A stretch of DNA of 64,000 nt from Prevotella sp. tc2-28 (GTDB taxonomy: Bacteria; Bacteroidota; Bacteroidia; Bacteroidales; Bacteroidaceae): NCBI RefSeq assembly GCF_900107705.1, contig NZ_FNRE01000003.1, positions 207,785 through 271,784 on the forward strand. The letters are read 5' to 3'. The number at the start of each line of letters is the position of its first letter. The first letter of the stretch is position 1. The notes under the pieces were generated by a model. That model was given only the letters and a program-made list of their open reading frames with translations. It made no database searches and was not told the origin of the DNA. Positions 8,609 to 17,858 of this stretch are shown in pieces. The translations under genes were made by a program, and so were the position numbers.

Positions 8609-9385
8609 ATGCTCAGCAAAAATCAAATCAAGCTGGTACGATCTCTGGAAATGAAGAAGAACAGGAAGCGCGAGAACCTCTTTGTGGCCGAGGGTCCAAA
8701 GGTCGTTGGCGACCTGCTTCAAGCTGGGTTCCAGCCACATAGCATCTTCTCGACCACACCACGGGAAAAGGCCACTTTGGTGACCGATGAGGAGTTGCAC
8801 CGCATCAGTTTCCTGCAACATCCACAAGGCCTATTGGCGCTCTTCGAAATACCCTCGTCGCCAGTTTGCCAGCCTACTGCCCTCGCTTCTCACCTCTCCC
8901 TGGCCCTTGACGGCATCCAAGACCCAGGCAACCTGGGAACGATTATCCGTATTGCCGACTGGTTCGGCATCGATGCCATCTACTGTTCGGCAGACACGGC
9001 TGATGTCTACAATCCTAAGGTGGTGCAGGCAACAATGGGTAGCCTCGCCCATGTACCGATTATCTATACCGACTTGGTTGAATTGCTCAGCAAGGCGGAT
9101 TGTCCGATTTACGGCACCCTGCTAGACGGAGAAGATATCTACCAGCAACCACTTTCGCCCCATGGTGTCATCGTTATGGGTAACGAGGGAAACGGCATCT
9201 CACAGGAGGTGCGCCCGCTCGTGACTCACCGTCTGCTGATTCCGAACTTCAGCCATGCATCGGAGACGGCAGAATCGCTAAATGTGGCCATTGCCACAGC
9301 CATCACCTGTTCTGAATTCCGTAGAAACCTCAGAACTGGCGAAGAGCCTCGTAGATACGCTGAACAGGAAGGCCCATCACATTGA
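8609..9385 (+). CDS. TrmH/SpoU-family RNA 2'-O-methyltransferase
   Basis: 258-residue SAM-dependent RNA methyltransferase of the SPOUT class, with an N-terminal substrate-binding region (MLSKNQIKLVRSLEMKK) and the knotted catalytic domain. SPOUT motif 1 is DGIQDPGNLGTIIRIADW, motif 2 is VIVMGNEGNGIS, and motif 3 contains ESLNVAIATAI. It probably modifies rRNA or tRNA, but the position cannot be told from sequence. I chose the ATG at 8609, which matches the family N-terminus, over a TTG nine bases upstream. Its last 56 bp overlap the 3' end of the convergent maf gene. Confidence 0.88.
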   Translation: MLSKNQIKLVRSLEMKKNRKRENLFVAEGPKVVGDLLQAGFQPHSIFSTTPREKATLVTDEELHRISFLQHPQGLLALFEIPSSPVCQPTALASHLSLALDGIQDPGNLGTIIRIADWFGIDAIYCSADTADVYNPKVVQATMGSLAHVPIIYTDLVELLSKADCPIYGTLLDGEDIYQQPLSPHGVIVMGNEGNGISQEVRPLVTHRLLIPNFSHASETAESLNVAIATAITCSEFRRNLRTGEEPRRYAEQEGPSH

Positions 9386-9905
9386 AATAGCTACCTTTCA
9401 ATGCTGTAACCCCAATATGGCCTATCCATTCCTGTATACCGTAGGCTCCAGCCTTGTCATAGGGCTTATAGTGTTGGATATAATAATTTATCTCCTCGTC
9501 GGTTAGCGACTTGAAAGTAACATCGGTCTCAACGGAAAAGCTCCGTTGGCGGTCGATGGTAGTCAGCGTAACACCAGTTATCACCTGATGGGTACGCCCA
9601 CTCAATTCGTGCAACATCCGCGAAGCATCTGCCTCATCATGGGGCTTGCCCATGACTTCACTGTCTAACACGACAATGGTGTCGGCTGTTATAATCAGTT
9701 CGTCGGAAGCCATCTGTTGCCGATAGACTGTAGCTTTCTTGCGGGAGATATATTCTGCAATGTCCTTGGTGGGAAGACTGGCAGGATAGCTCTCGTCGAT
9801 ATCACGAATGACACGGACGTCAAAGTTGACATCAATGCCTGCAAGCAGTTCCTTGCGACGAGGCGAGTTAGAGGCCAGAATGATATGATAATCTCGTGCT
9901 ACCAT
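9330..9905 (-). CDS. maf: Maf family nucleotide pyrophosphatase
   Basis: 191-residue housekeeping pyrophosphatase that hydrolyses non-canonical or excess dTTP/UTP-type nucleotides. Recognised by [13 protein letters not shown] at the N-terminus, [16 protein letters not shown] and the C-terminal DKAGAYGIQ. The gene is last in a tight minus-strand run and overlaps the upstream KdsC-like gene by 7 bp. Its 3' end overlaps the convergent RNA methyltransferase gene. Confidence 0.93.
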   Translation of the reverse strand: MVARDYHIILASNSPRRKELLAGIDVNFDVRVIRDIDESYPASLPTKDIAEYISRKKATVYRQQMASDELIITADTIVVLDSEVMGKPHDEADASRMLHELSGRTHQVITGVTLTTIDRQRSFSVETDVTFKSLTDEEINYYIQHYKPYDKAGAYGIQEWIGHIGVTALKGSYFNVMGLPVQRIYEALRQF

Positions 9906-10417
9906 CCGAAAGCCCTTTCATCACTTAACCACCTGTCCTGTGCCTTCAAGGTCTGTTCTATCACATCACGACCACAGCCTTGTCCGCCTTTCTGCTGACT
10001 GACATAACAGCTGACGGACTTGACCTCGGGACAGGCATCGGCAGGACAGACGGGACACCCCACGCGTCGCATCACCTCCAGGTCGGGAATATCATCGCCC
10101 ATAAACATGACTTCTTCATCTTTCAACCCGTATTTCCGCAAGAACTGCTCATAAATCTGAATCTTCACAGAAGCACCGAGGAAGATGTCTTCCATACCGA
10201 GTCCTTCATAACGATGGCGCACTGCCTCTATCTTACACCCCGAAAGGATGGCTATTCGCAGGCCCATCTTCATAGCCAATTGGATGGCATAGCCGTCCTT
10301 TATATTCACAGTACGCAGAGGGGTTCCATCAACACCTAAGGGAATTGTCTCGGAAGACAGTACACCGTCAAGGTCGAAGATGATGGCGCGTATCTTGGTC
10401 AAATCATATGGTATCAT
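9899..10417 (-). CDS. KdsC-type HAD phosphatase (KDO-8-P phosphatase family)
   Basis: 172-residue C0-type HAD hydrolase without a cap domain. The nucleophile motif is [10 protein letters not shown], the Thr/Ser motif is AILSG, and the metal motif is [12 protein letters not shown]. This arrangement is that of 3-deoxy-D-manno-octulosonate 8-phosphate phosphatase in LPS core synthesis, although kdsA and kdsB are not adjacent. The start ATG overlaps the upstream stop (ATGA), which indicates translational coupling. Confidence 0.82.
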   Translation of the reverse strand: MIPYDLTKIRAIIFDLDGVLSSETIPLGVDGTPLRTVNIKDGYAIQLAMKMGLRIAILSGCKIEAVRHRYEGLGMEDIFLGASVKIQIYEQFLRKYGLKDEEVMFMGDDIPDLEVMRRVGCPVCPADACPEVKSVSCYVSQQKGGQGCGRDVIEQTLKAQDRWLSDERAFGW

Positions 10418-11139
10418 AATGAGGTATTTGCTTTTTGGTGAATATGGAGCGACAAACGCTCGTATAGATCTTGCATGGCAGGATTGTCAGCCAACAATTG
10501 TGCCTGCATACGGATGACATTCTCGTCATAGCGTACCGCTGGTCCCGTCTGGGCATCAAGCGGATGGAGCGTATGCACCTTCTGGGCTGTTTCGTCAATG
10601 AGTGGCAACATCACATCAAAGGGCAACCCGTGTTTCTCCAGTAGTTCGGCAGACATCGCATAGCAATGATTGGCGAAATTACAGGCGAAGACAGCCGACA
10701 GATGCAAGTACTTACGGTCTTCCGTAGACAACTCATAAACACGTTGTGTGATGCTTGATGCCAACGTGTGCACCAATTCAAGCGTTGCCGCATCGGAAGC
10801 CTCGATAAAGGTCGGGATAGACGAGAAATCGACCTGACGTTCCTTGGAAAACGTCTGCATGGGATAGAACACACCATACCGACGGGCATGGCCTTCAAAG
10901 ACCGTCATCGGCATGGAACCTGCCGTATGGAGGAATACAGGAGAGACGGTCCTACATGCCACCTGTGAGATGACTTCCTGCAGGGCACTGTCCTTCACGC
11001 TGATGATACAGACTTCGGCATTTTGGGGAAGTTCTGCCAACGTGCGACTGTTGACACTCACCACCTGATGTCCTGCTCGCTGTAACGCCGGCAACAGACT
11101 GGAAGCCAGGCGTCCTCGTCCTACCAATGCTATTCTCAT
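10414..11139 (-). CDS. Rossmann-fold/DUF2520 protein
   Basis: 241 residues. The N-terminal NAD(P)-binding Rossmann domain has [12 protein letters not shown] as its glycine-rich loop. The C-terminal all-helical DUF2520 domain resembles ketopantoate/6-phosphogluconate-type dehydrogenases, with a substrate-facing [14 protein letters not shown] helix. The substrate is unknown. The start at 11139 overlaps the upstream nitroreductase stop by one base. A longer in-frame start exists but would read into that gene. Confidence 0.85.
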   Translation of the reverse strand: MRIALVGRGRLASSLLPALQRAGHQVVSVNSRTLAELPQNAEVCIISVKDSALQEVISQVACRTVSPVFLHTAGSMPMTVFEGHARRYGVFYPMQTFSKERQVDFSSIPTFIEASDAATLELVHTLASSITQRVYELSTEDRKYLHLSAVFACNFANHCYAMSAELLEKHGLPFDVMLPLIDETAQKVHTLHPLDAQTGPAVRYDENVIRMQAQLLADNPAMQDLYERLSLHIHQKANTSL

Positions 11140-11663
11140 CAATATTTCTCCAGATGAACGTTCTCCCACTTCAGCTTCTCCTCATTCTGAGGCTTGCGCT
11201 CAGCTGCCTTATGACCGATAGCCAGCACACAAAGGCACGACAGGTTCTCCGGGATATTCAACACCCCTTGGATAACAGTGTCGGCCGTGGTGCCGTCAGA
11301 CAGGCCACGCCCACGCATCTGTACCCAGCAAGAGCCCAGTCCCAAGGCCTCAGCCTGATACTGCATAGAGATTGCTGCAATGGAGCCATCCTCTATCCAG
11401 CAGTCGTTCTGCATCGGATCACCCAGCACAACGATAGCCAGCGGAGCATCCTTCAGAAACTGTCCGCCCAGATCCTTCGCATCAGCAAGTTTCTCCAGGT
11501 CAGCCTTATCGTCGACAACTACAAACTGCCAGGCACGCTGGCCCTTGGAAGTAGGAGCCATCAGTCCTGCACGTAATATCATCTTCACATCGTTGCCGTC
11601 AATCTCTTCCTCCGTGAACTGGCGGTGTGAACGGCGCATTTGTACCAAATCCTTGAATTCCAT
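11139..11663 (-). CDS. Nitroreductase-family FMN oxidoreductase
   Basis: 174-residue single-domain flavoprotein. The N-terminal RRSHRQFTEEEI and MAPTSKGQRAWQFVVV are the FMN-binding signatures, and GLGSCWVQMRG belongs to the central region. It probably uses NAD(P)H to reduce small quinone-like or nitro compounds, but the physiological substrate is not evident. It is the first gene of the run with the DUF2520 protein, KdsC-like phosphatase and Maf. A TAATTTTG box 24 nt upstream is the likely promoter. Confidence 0.87.
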   Translation of the reverse strand: MEFKDLVQMRRSHRQFTEEEIDGNDVKMILRAGLMAPTSKGQRAWQFVVVDDKADLEKLADAKDLGGQFLKDAPLAIVVLGDPMQNDCWIEDGSIAAISMQYQAEALGLGSCWVQMRGRGLSDGTTADTVIQGVLNIPENLSCLCVLAIGHKAAERKPQNEEKLKWENVHLEKY

Positions 11664-11686
11664 ATTGTCTTTCCGAAATTTTGCTG

Positions 11687-11745
11687 CAAAATTATAAAAT
11701 AATTACGAATAAAACGTGATAAATGACGATTAATTTGTATCTTTG
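11687..11745. promoter_or_regulatory. Divergent promoters, nitroreductase run and GNAT-like gene
   Basis: TAATTTTG on the minus strand (11687-11694) serves the nitroreductase run. TATCTTTG on the plus strand (11738-11745) serves the GNAT-like gene, with its final G only 5 nt before the ATG at 11751, so that transcript is predicted to be leaderless. Confidence 0.7.
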
Positions 11746-11750
11746 CATCG

Positions 11751-12713
11751 ATGAACGTCAAAGTCTACGAGCACGCAGCAGAATTGCCTACCTTATCAGA
11801 AGGCAGTTATTTCCACAGCCGAGAACTGATGGAACTATGCGAGCACACACCCCGCCACAAGCCCTACATGGTTGTGGTTACCAACGAAGACGGGACGGTA
11901 GCAGCCCACATGTTGGCGATAGAGCGCTACAGGAAGTCTTTGTTTCCTCCTTATTTATATACTCACGTGCGCATCTTGGGAGAAGGCTCCTACCAACAAG
12001 ATTCCGACGAGCAGCTGTTCGGTATGATGGTTCACGCGCTGACCGAGCGACTGCAGCGAAAAACTCTCTACATCGAGTTCAGCAACCTGTCGCATAAGAT
12101 GTTCGGCTATGGTTCGCTGCGCAGCAACGGCTATTTCCCCGTCAGATGGATGAGTATACACAACTCACTGCATTCCCGTACACCCGAGGAGCGTATTACG
12201 ACCAAGCAGCTGGCACGTATCAAGACAGCACAGCAACGAGGCATCACCACAAAAGAGGTGGAAACAGAAAAGGAGTTTCAGGCTTTCTCAAAACTATTGA
12301 GACATCACAACTGGCTTAAACCCAGAAGGTATATCCCTGACGACCATTTCTTCCGCGAAATGATGGAGACAGGACACTGCCGGATTATCATCTCACGATA
12401 TCACGAACATGTTATTGGATGCACTGTAACAGTCTATTCCAGAGGCGATGCCTACCTTTGGTATTCTGCAGCAAAGCGAAAAAGTTTCGCCACCTTACAC
12501 CCCAATGCCGTCACATTCTGGGAAACCATCAAAAGCGCACATAAGACAGGCCGCCAACACATCCGTTTCCTCGACGTAGGACTTCCCTTCCGCAAAAGCC
12601 AGTATCGCGACTTCATCCTTAGCTTCGGAGGCAAGGAGGTGAGCACCTACCGATGGTTCCGTATCAACATCCGATGGGTCAATGCCCTGGCTTCCTGGCT
12701 ATGGAGGGAATAA
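11751..12713 (+). CDS. GNAT/FemAB-like acyltransferase fold protein
   Basis: 320 residues that read as two GNAT-like halves. The first half (about 1-150) contains LYIEFSNLSHKMFG. The second (about 160-300) contains a BioF2/FemAB-type segment, CRIIISRYHEHVIGCTVTV and AYLWYSAAKRK, with a C-terminal FLDVGLPFRKSQYRDFILSF. Such proteins transfer acyl or aminoacyl groups in envelope or cell-wall metabolism, and the substrate here is unknown. It lies 40 nt upstream of a TonB-dependent receptor on the same strand and could be co-transcribed. Confidence 0.72.
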   Translation: MNVKVYEHAAELPTLSEGSYFHSRELMELCEHTPRHKPYMVVVTNEDGTVAAHMLAIERYRKSLFPPYLYTHVRILGEGSYQQDSDEQLFGMMVHALTERLQRKTLYIEFSNLSHKMFGYGSLRSNGYFPVRWMSIHNSLHSRTPEERITTKQLARIKTAQQRGITTKEVETEKEFQAFSKLLRHHNWLKPRRYIPDDHFFREMMETGHCRIIISRYHEHVIGCTVTVYSRGDAYLWYSAAKRKSFATLHPNAVTFWETIKSAHKTGRQHIRFLDVGLPFRKSQYRDFILSFGGKEVSTYRWFRINIRWVNALASWLWRE

Positions 12714-12753
12714 CGCGATACAATAAATAGCGACGTGTTGCGTTATATATGCA

Positions 12754-15135
12754 ATGAATGCAAAGAAACACCTCATATTTACCCTGCTATTTTGGGTAAC
12801 CTGCATGATACAAGCCCAGACCTTCACATTGTCCGGAAAGGTCAGCGACGATAAAGGAAATGCCATAGAACTGGCTACCGTCTCGTGTCTTGAGCAGGGA
12901 GCCGTCACCATGGCCAATCTCAAGGGAGAATATTCGCTGAAACTGCATTCTGCCGACTCGGTGGTCATCAAATTCTCCATGGTGGGATATCAGACACGAA
13001 CCCGCGTACTACGAAACCCGAGGGGGAACCAGCGACTACTGGTAACGCTACACGCCATGAAAGCACTGGACGAAGTGGTGGTAACAGAGCGCCGCAGACA
13101 GACCACATCAACAGAGCAACTGGATACCAAAGGACTGAAACAGACACCTTCAACAACAGGCAATGCCGTAGAGGAACTGGTACAGCAACAAGCCGGTGTG
13201 TCAACTCACAACGAACTTTCATCGCAATACAACGTAAGAGGTGGCTCGTTCGACGAAAACTCCGTATACATCAACAACGTGGAAGTTTACCGCCCATTGC
13301 TCATCCGAAGCGGACAACAGGAAGGACTGTCCGTCATTAACTCTGACATGGTGGAGAAAATCGGATTCTCCTCAGGAGGTTTCGAAGCGAAATATGGAGA
13401 CAAAATGTCATCGGTACTCGATATCCAGTATCGTCAGCCAACCCGATTCGAAGCCAACCTTCAGGCCTCTCTCTTAGGCGGAAGTGCATTTGTCGGATTC
13501 GGAAAGAAAGATAAATTCTCGATGAGTCACGGCATTCGCTATAAGACCAACAAATATTTGTTAGGCTCACTGGAAACAAAAGGCGAGTACAAACCGAATT
13601 TCCTTGACTATCAGACATATATCTCCTACCAACCCAACCAAAGATGGAAGATAGACTTTATCGGTAATATTTCAGAGAATCACTACCAGTTCACCCCGAC
13701 AACAAGGGAGACTTCCTTCGGTACCCTACAGGATGTCAAGTCTTTCCGCGTCTATTTCGACGGAAAAGAGAAAGATATTTTCCGCACCCTGTTCGGCACC
13801 CTACGCATTCAACGAAATTTTACGACAAATACAAAGGTCAGTCTTTTGGCTTCAGCCTTCCATACCAAGGAACAAGAGACCTACGACATACAAGGTCAGT
13901 ATTGGCTGGACGATACCCAGACACAAGAGCAGCTGGGTGTAGGAACCTATATGGAACACGCCCGCAACTACCTGACAGCAGACGTGCAGAGCGTCAAGCT
14001 GACAGCCAACCACAAAATGCGCAAGCACGACATAGAGGCCGGCGTAACCTTTAAATGGGAGAAGATTTCGGAACAAGCCCGGGAATATGAGATGCGTGAC
14101 TCCAGCGGCTATAGTATCCCCCACTCTGCGGACCGTCTGGACCTCATCTACTCTCTGGCCTCCAAAAACACCCTGAAAAGCACACGTATCGAGGGATACT
14201 TACAGGACACCTACCGATTCCAGTCGAAAGGCGAGAAACCTTGGTACTTCACTCTGAACTACGGTGTAAGAATGGCCAACTGGAGCTATAACAAGGAAAC
14301 CATCGTGTCGCCCCGCATCTCACTAGCTGCCATCCCGTCGTTCAATGAAGACATCACGTTCCGCCTGGCTACCGGTCTTTATTACCAAGCGCCGTTCTAC
14401 AAAGAACTACGAGACACCTCAACAGTCAACGGACAGACAATCGTCACGCTGAACGACAAAATCAAGAGTCAGCGAAGCATCCACATCGTCGGTGCTTTCG
14501 ACTACCGTTTCCGAATGGCAGAACGCCCCTTCCGCTTTACCGCTGAGGCATATTATAAGATTATGAACGACCTGGTACCCTACAACGTACAGAACATGAA
14601 AGTGGTGTACTATGGCGAGAACAAGGCCAGTGGACAAGTGGCCGGACTGGATTTGAAGCTATTCGGTGAATTCGTGCCAGGAACCGACTCCTGGCTCACA
14701 TTAAGCATCATGTCGGCCAGACAAAAGATTAACGGGGTGAGCGTTCCGTTGCCTACAGACCAGCGATGGGGTGTCAACCTGCACTTTACCGACTATTTCC
14801 CGGGCACCGAACGATGGAAGATGACTCTCCGACTGGCTTATGCCGACGGACTACCCTTCGGTGCTCCACACCGCGGACTGGAATACCAACAGTTCAGAGC
14901 ACCTGCCTATAAACGGGCAGACATCGGTATGAGTTACCTGCTTGTCGGACAACCAGGCACCGCTCCTTCCCCCAGACATCCCCGTATCTGGCTAGGAATT
15001 GACGGTCTGAACATCTTTGGCATTTCAAACGTTAACTCCTACTACTGGATAACCGATGTTACCAACCGTCAATATGCTGTACCAAACTACTTGACTGGGC
15101 GGCAAATTAACGGAAAAATCGTTATTGAACTTTAA
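12754..15135 (+). CDS. TonB-dependent receptor with CarboxypepD-like N-terminal domain
   Basis: 793-residue outer-membrane transporter. In order: signal peptide (about 1-21, ending IQAQ), a CarboxypepD_reg-like domain (about 25-110, SGKVSDDKGNAIELATV), the plug (about 110-230, QYNVRGGSFDENSVYINNVEVY), and a 22-strand barrel to the C-terminus. No SusD-like partner follows, so it is not a standard polysaccharide utilisation pair. The next gene is an LruC lipoprotein with its own promoter. The substrate is not predictable. Confidence 0.92.
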   Translation: MNAKKHLIFTLLFWVTCMIQAQTFTLSGKVSDDKGNAIELATVSCLEQGAVTMANLKGEYSLKLHSADSVVIKFSMVGYQTRTRVLRNPRGNQRLLVTLHAMKALDEVVVTERRRQTTSTEQLDTKGLKQTPSTTGNAVEELVQQQAGVSTHNELSSQYNVRGGSFDENSVYINNVEVYRPLLIRSGQQEGLSVINSDMVEKIGFSSGGFEAKYGDKMSSVLDIQYRQPTRFEANLQASLLGGSAFVGFGKKDKFSMSHGIRYKTNKYLLGSLETKGEYKPNFLDYQTYISYQPNQRWKIDFIGNISENHYQFTPTTRETSFGTLQDVKSFRVYFDGKEKDIFRTLFGTLRIQRNFTTNTKVSLLASAFHTKEQETYDIQGQYWLDDTQTQEQLGVGTYMEHARNYLTADVQSVKLTANHKMRKHDIEAGVTFKWEKISEQAREYEMRDSSGYSIPHSADRLDLIYSLASKNTLKSTRIEGYLQDTYRFQSKGEKPWYFTLNYGVRMANWSYNKETIVSPRISLAAIPSFNEDITFRLATGLYYQAPFYKELRDTSTVNGQTIVTLNDKIKSQRSIHIVGAFDYRFRMAERPFRFTAEAYYKIMNDLVPYNVQNMKVVYYGENKASGQVAGLDLKLFGEFVPGTDSWLTLSIMSARQKINGVSVPLPTDQRWGVNLHFTDYFPGTERWKMTLRLAYADGLPFGAPHRGLEYQQFRAPAYKRADIGMSYLLVGQPGTAPSPRHPRIWLGIDGLNIFGISNVNSYYWITDVTNRQYAVPNYLTGRQINGKIVIEL

Positions 15136-15194
15136 AGAGTGTTAATCCTTTGCGCATTTTTATTAAAAGGTATGATATAGCAAATAATAATTCA

Positions 15195-15202
15195 TATCTT
15201 TG
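15195..15202 (+). promoter_or_regulatory. -7 box for the LruC lipoprotein gene
   Basis: TATCTTTG, 31 nt upstream of the ATG at 15234. Confidence 0.6.
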
Positions 15203-15233
15203 CAATTATATAATATGCAAAACTTAAAACGAT

Positions 15234-17246
15234 ATGACAAACAAACTATTCTTTATTCTAGCAAGTTCTTTGTTTATTGCTAGTTGTGCCAAGCACGAAA
15301 TTGTTCCTCTTACACCACAGAACAATTCACAAAACACTACGCAGAGCGACCAACAAGCCACTAACGATAATGCGAAAAAAATTCTGGGCGATATCGATCC
15401 TACCCAGGAGTGGAACAGCATTAAAAGCGGAAGCGTCACCATTACGGCCGACGCCCAGTTACAAGACATTGTCAAGATACAGATTTTGACAGAGTCACCC
15501 ATTCTCAACGAGAACGCCAAGGTCTTAGCAGAAGCCAATGTCAAGAGCGGCGAATCCGTAACTCTCAGCTACGACGCCCCCAATGTCTACAGCCAGCTTA
15601 TGGCTGCCTGTGTCAATAAGGACGGCGTCTATTATCAGAAAGTGTTCAACATTGGCGAGAAAAATGTAAGCTTTACCAGCAGCACATCGTCACAAGTAGC
15701 CAGAAGAGCTGCAGCCAGCGAGGCCCCCACGTTCACAACCCTTAAGTTGAAAAAGCCACGCCAGTCGTTCAATGCCCAGCGCACCGCGCATTCCAGCGAG
15801 AGCGCCTATCGTTTCTGGAAAGACTCGAAATGGGAGAACGAACAGATGTGGGATCTAGCCGACAAGCAGACCTTTGACAAGGGCTGGAAATTGGACGAGA
15901 TGACAAACCGTGGACACATGTTCCGCGACATCAACGGTTTCGCCGATGGTGAGCAGGCCACAGTAGAAGCCATTGTCAACAGTGCACTTAACAAATTCGA
16001 CAAATCCGGATGGAACGGCAAGAGAAACAACCTCAACTCCGTGCGCAACAGTGAATACTTCAAGCAGAATGCCAACCACATCATCACCAACGGCAAGTCG
16101 CCAGTCACCTTGATTCCCATTCAGGCATTCACGACAGAATTCAAACAAGACCATATCTACTATTACTATTTCAAGGACGAGGACATTCCTGCCGGCATGA
16201 GCGAGGAAGACTATATCAAGCAACTTCCCAAATTCAAGGCCATTCAAGTGGAGCGCGTACAGACCACTCCCGAAAGCAATGCTGGCACCTTCTACAGGAG
16301 ACAGGAATTCCTATTGCCTTTCTTCAAGAACGCGCCCCAAGAAGGCGACAACGAGGCTAGTGCCATCTTCCCAGCAGGCTACAAGATTGGATTCCTGAAT
16401 CAGAAATACAGCAACGACTCTTACACATCCACCACCAGCGGATGCGTTTACGGTAATGGTCTTCTGAACTACGAGGTGAACCACTTCGGACAGTTCTTGT
16501 CAGCTATGGACAAGTCGAAAGGCGGACAGATTGACGGTGGTATGGACTTCACCGACCCACGTATAGCCATGTTCACCGCCAACAACAAGACATATATGTG
16601 CTTCGAAGAAGGCTCTGACTGTAACTTCAGCGACATGGTGATTGAGATTTGCGGAGGCTTTGACGAAAAGAATGAGACTCCTGAGCCCGAAGCTGAAGCC
16701 TACACGATGTGCTTCGAGGACCGTCCCAACCAGGCCGACTACGACCTGAACGACGTCGTCATCCGTTGCATCCGCAAGAGCAAGACCCAGTTGCTGCTGT
16801 CACTAGTGGCTTGTGGTGGTAATGACGATGTCATGATTCAAGGAGCAGAAGGATGGAACCATAACGGCAAAGAGGTACATGCTATTTTCAATGCCTCTGG
16901 AGCCGGAAAGGATGGTAACCGTTTCATCAACACCATGAGTGGCGGAACACGCCTCGAAGCCGTCTCTGCCCTCGTAACGGTACCTGAGGGGGTAACCATC
17001 CCACAATACCTGAAGAAAATATACATCGAAAACAAGACTATGGGCAAGACCATTAAGATAGCCCAGAAAGGCGAGCCTCCCTTTGCCGTCATCGTTCCTC
17101 TGGACTTCAGCTATCCTATGGAGCGACAGTGCATCACACAGGCTTACAAGAACTTTGTTCAATGGGCACAGAATGTCAACGCCTCAGAGGACTGGTATCT
17201 CTTCGAGGAGTCCGACAAGATTTTCCCCAGCCTATTCAAGAAATAA
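15234..17246 (+). CDS. LruC-domain lipoprotein
   Basis: 670 residues. A lipoprotein signal with lipobox FIASC (Cys about residue 17) targets it to the envelope. A Ser/Asn-rich linker follows. The C-terminal half (about 400-660) contains two LruC/DUF4842-type segments: the acidic FEDRPNQADYDLNDVVIRC, likely calcium-binding by analogy, and a following beta-rich domain ending with LDFSYPMERQCITQAY. LruC proteins are Bacteroidetes surface proteins of unknown role. It ends at a clear terminator. Confidence 0.85.
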   Translation: MTNKLFFILASSLFIASCAKHEIVPLTPQNNSQNTTQSDQQATNDNAKKILGDIDPTQEWNSIKSGSVTITADAQLQDIVKIQILTESPILNENAKVLAEANVKSGESVTLSYDAPNVYSQLMAACVNKDGVYYQKVFNIGEKNVSFTSSTSSQVARRAAASEAPTFTTLKLKKPRQSFNAQRTAHSSESAYRFWKDSKWENEQMWDLADKQTFDKGWKLDEMTNRGHMFRDINGFADGEQATVEAIVNSALNKFDKSGWNGKRNNLNSVRNSEYFKQNANHIITNGKSPVTLIPIQAFTTEFKQDHIYYYYFKDEDIPAGMSEEDYIKQLPKFKAIQVERVQTTPESNAGTFYRRQEFLLPFFKNAPQEGDNEASAIFPAGYKIGFLNQKYSNDSYTSTTSGCVYGNGLLNYEVNHFGQFLSAMDKSKGGQIDGGMDFTDPRIAMFTANNKTYMCFEEGSDCNFSDMVIEICGGFDEKNETPEPEAEAYTMCFEDRPNQADYDLNDVVIRCIRKSKTQLLLSLVACGGNDDVMIQGAEGWNHNGKEVHAIFNASGAGKDGNRFINTMSGGTRLEAVSALVTVPEGVTIPQYLKKIYIENKTMGKTIKIAQKGEPPFAVIVPLDFSYPMERQCITQAYKNFVQWAQNVNASEDWYLFEESDKIFPSLFKK

Positions 17247-17268
17247 CAAGGTATCGCAACCCATCAGA

Positions 17269-17308
17269 AGAGGGTATGTCAACACGCTGGCATATCCTCT
17301 TTTTTTTG
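17269..17308 (+). terminator. Rho-independent terminator after the LruC gene
   Basis: AGAGGGTATG (17269-17278) pairs with CATATCCTCT (17291-17300), followed by seven or more T residues. Confidence 0.85.
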
Positions 17309-17369
17309 ATGAATTGTATAAAAAAGCCAAAAAAAGAGAGGTTTGCTTCGTTATGTGCACAAAAATGAT

Positions 17370-17377
17370 TACCTTTG
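17370..17377 (+). promoter_or_regulatory. -7 box of the methylmalonyl-CoA module
   Basis: TACCTTTG, 32 nt before the epimerase ATG. It starts the four-gene unit that ends at the 20062-20100 terminator. Confidence 0.7.
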
Positions 17378-17409
17378 CACATTATTTATAATAACAAACA
17401 ACAAACGAC

Positions 17410-17820
17410 ATGAAGATTTCACACATTGAGCACCTGGGCATTGCCGTCCAGAGCATTGAGGAAAGCCTGCCGTACTTCGAGAACGTGCTGGGCCTGAAGT
17501 GTTATAACATTGAAACAGTTGAAGACCAGAAAGTAAAGACCGCCTTCCTGAAATGTGGTGAGGTGAAGCTGGAACTGCTGGAGCCCACATCGCCTGAGAG
17601 CACCATCCAAAAATGGCTCGACAAAGGTAACAAGGGTGTACACCATGTCGCCTTCTGCGTAGAAGACGGTGTAGCAGAAGCCCTGGCAGTAGTCAACGAG
17701 AAGGGCGTCCGCCTGATTGACGAGAAGCCCCGTAAGGGAGCCGAGGGTCTGAATATTGCATTTCTTCACCCCAAATCCACCTGTGGCATTCTCACAGAGC
17801 TTTGCGAACACCCCGAGTAA
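17410..17820 (+). CDS. mce: Methylmalonyl-CoA epimerase
   Basis: 136-residue vicinal-oxygen-chelate enzyme that interconverts (R)- and (S)-methylmalonyl-CoA in the succinate-to-propionate route. It has two VOC repeats, with metal ligands expected at the His of SHIEHLGIAV, the Glu of KLELLEP, the His of GVHHVAFCV and the Glu of LTELCEHP. First gene of the module with the carboxyltransferase and biotin carrier, 38 nt before the next gene. Confidence 0.94.
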   Translation: MKISHIEHLGIAVQSIEESLPYFENVLGLKCYNIETVEDQKVKTAFLKCGEVKLELLEPTSPESTIQKWLDKGNKGVHHVAFCVEDGVAEALAVVNEKGVRLIDEKPRKGAEGLNIAFLHPKSTCGILTELCEHPE

Positions 17821-17858
17821 TCAATCATAAAGGATAAAAAGTAAATCCAAATACAACA

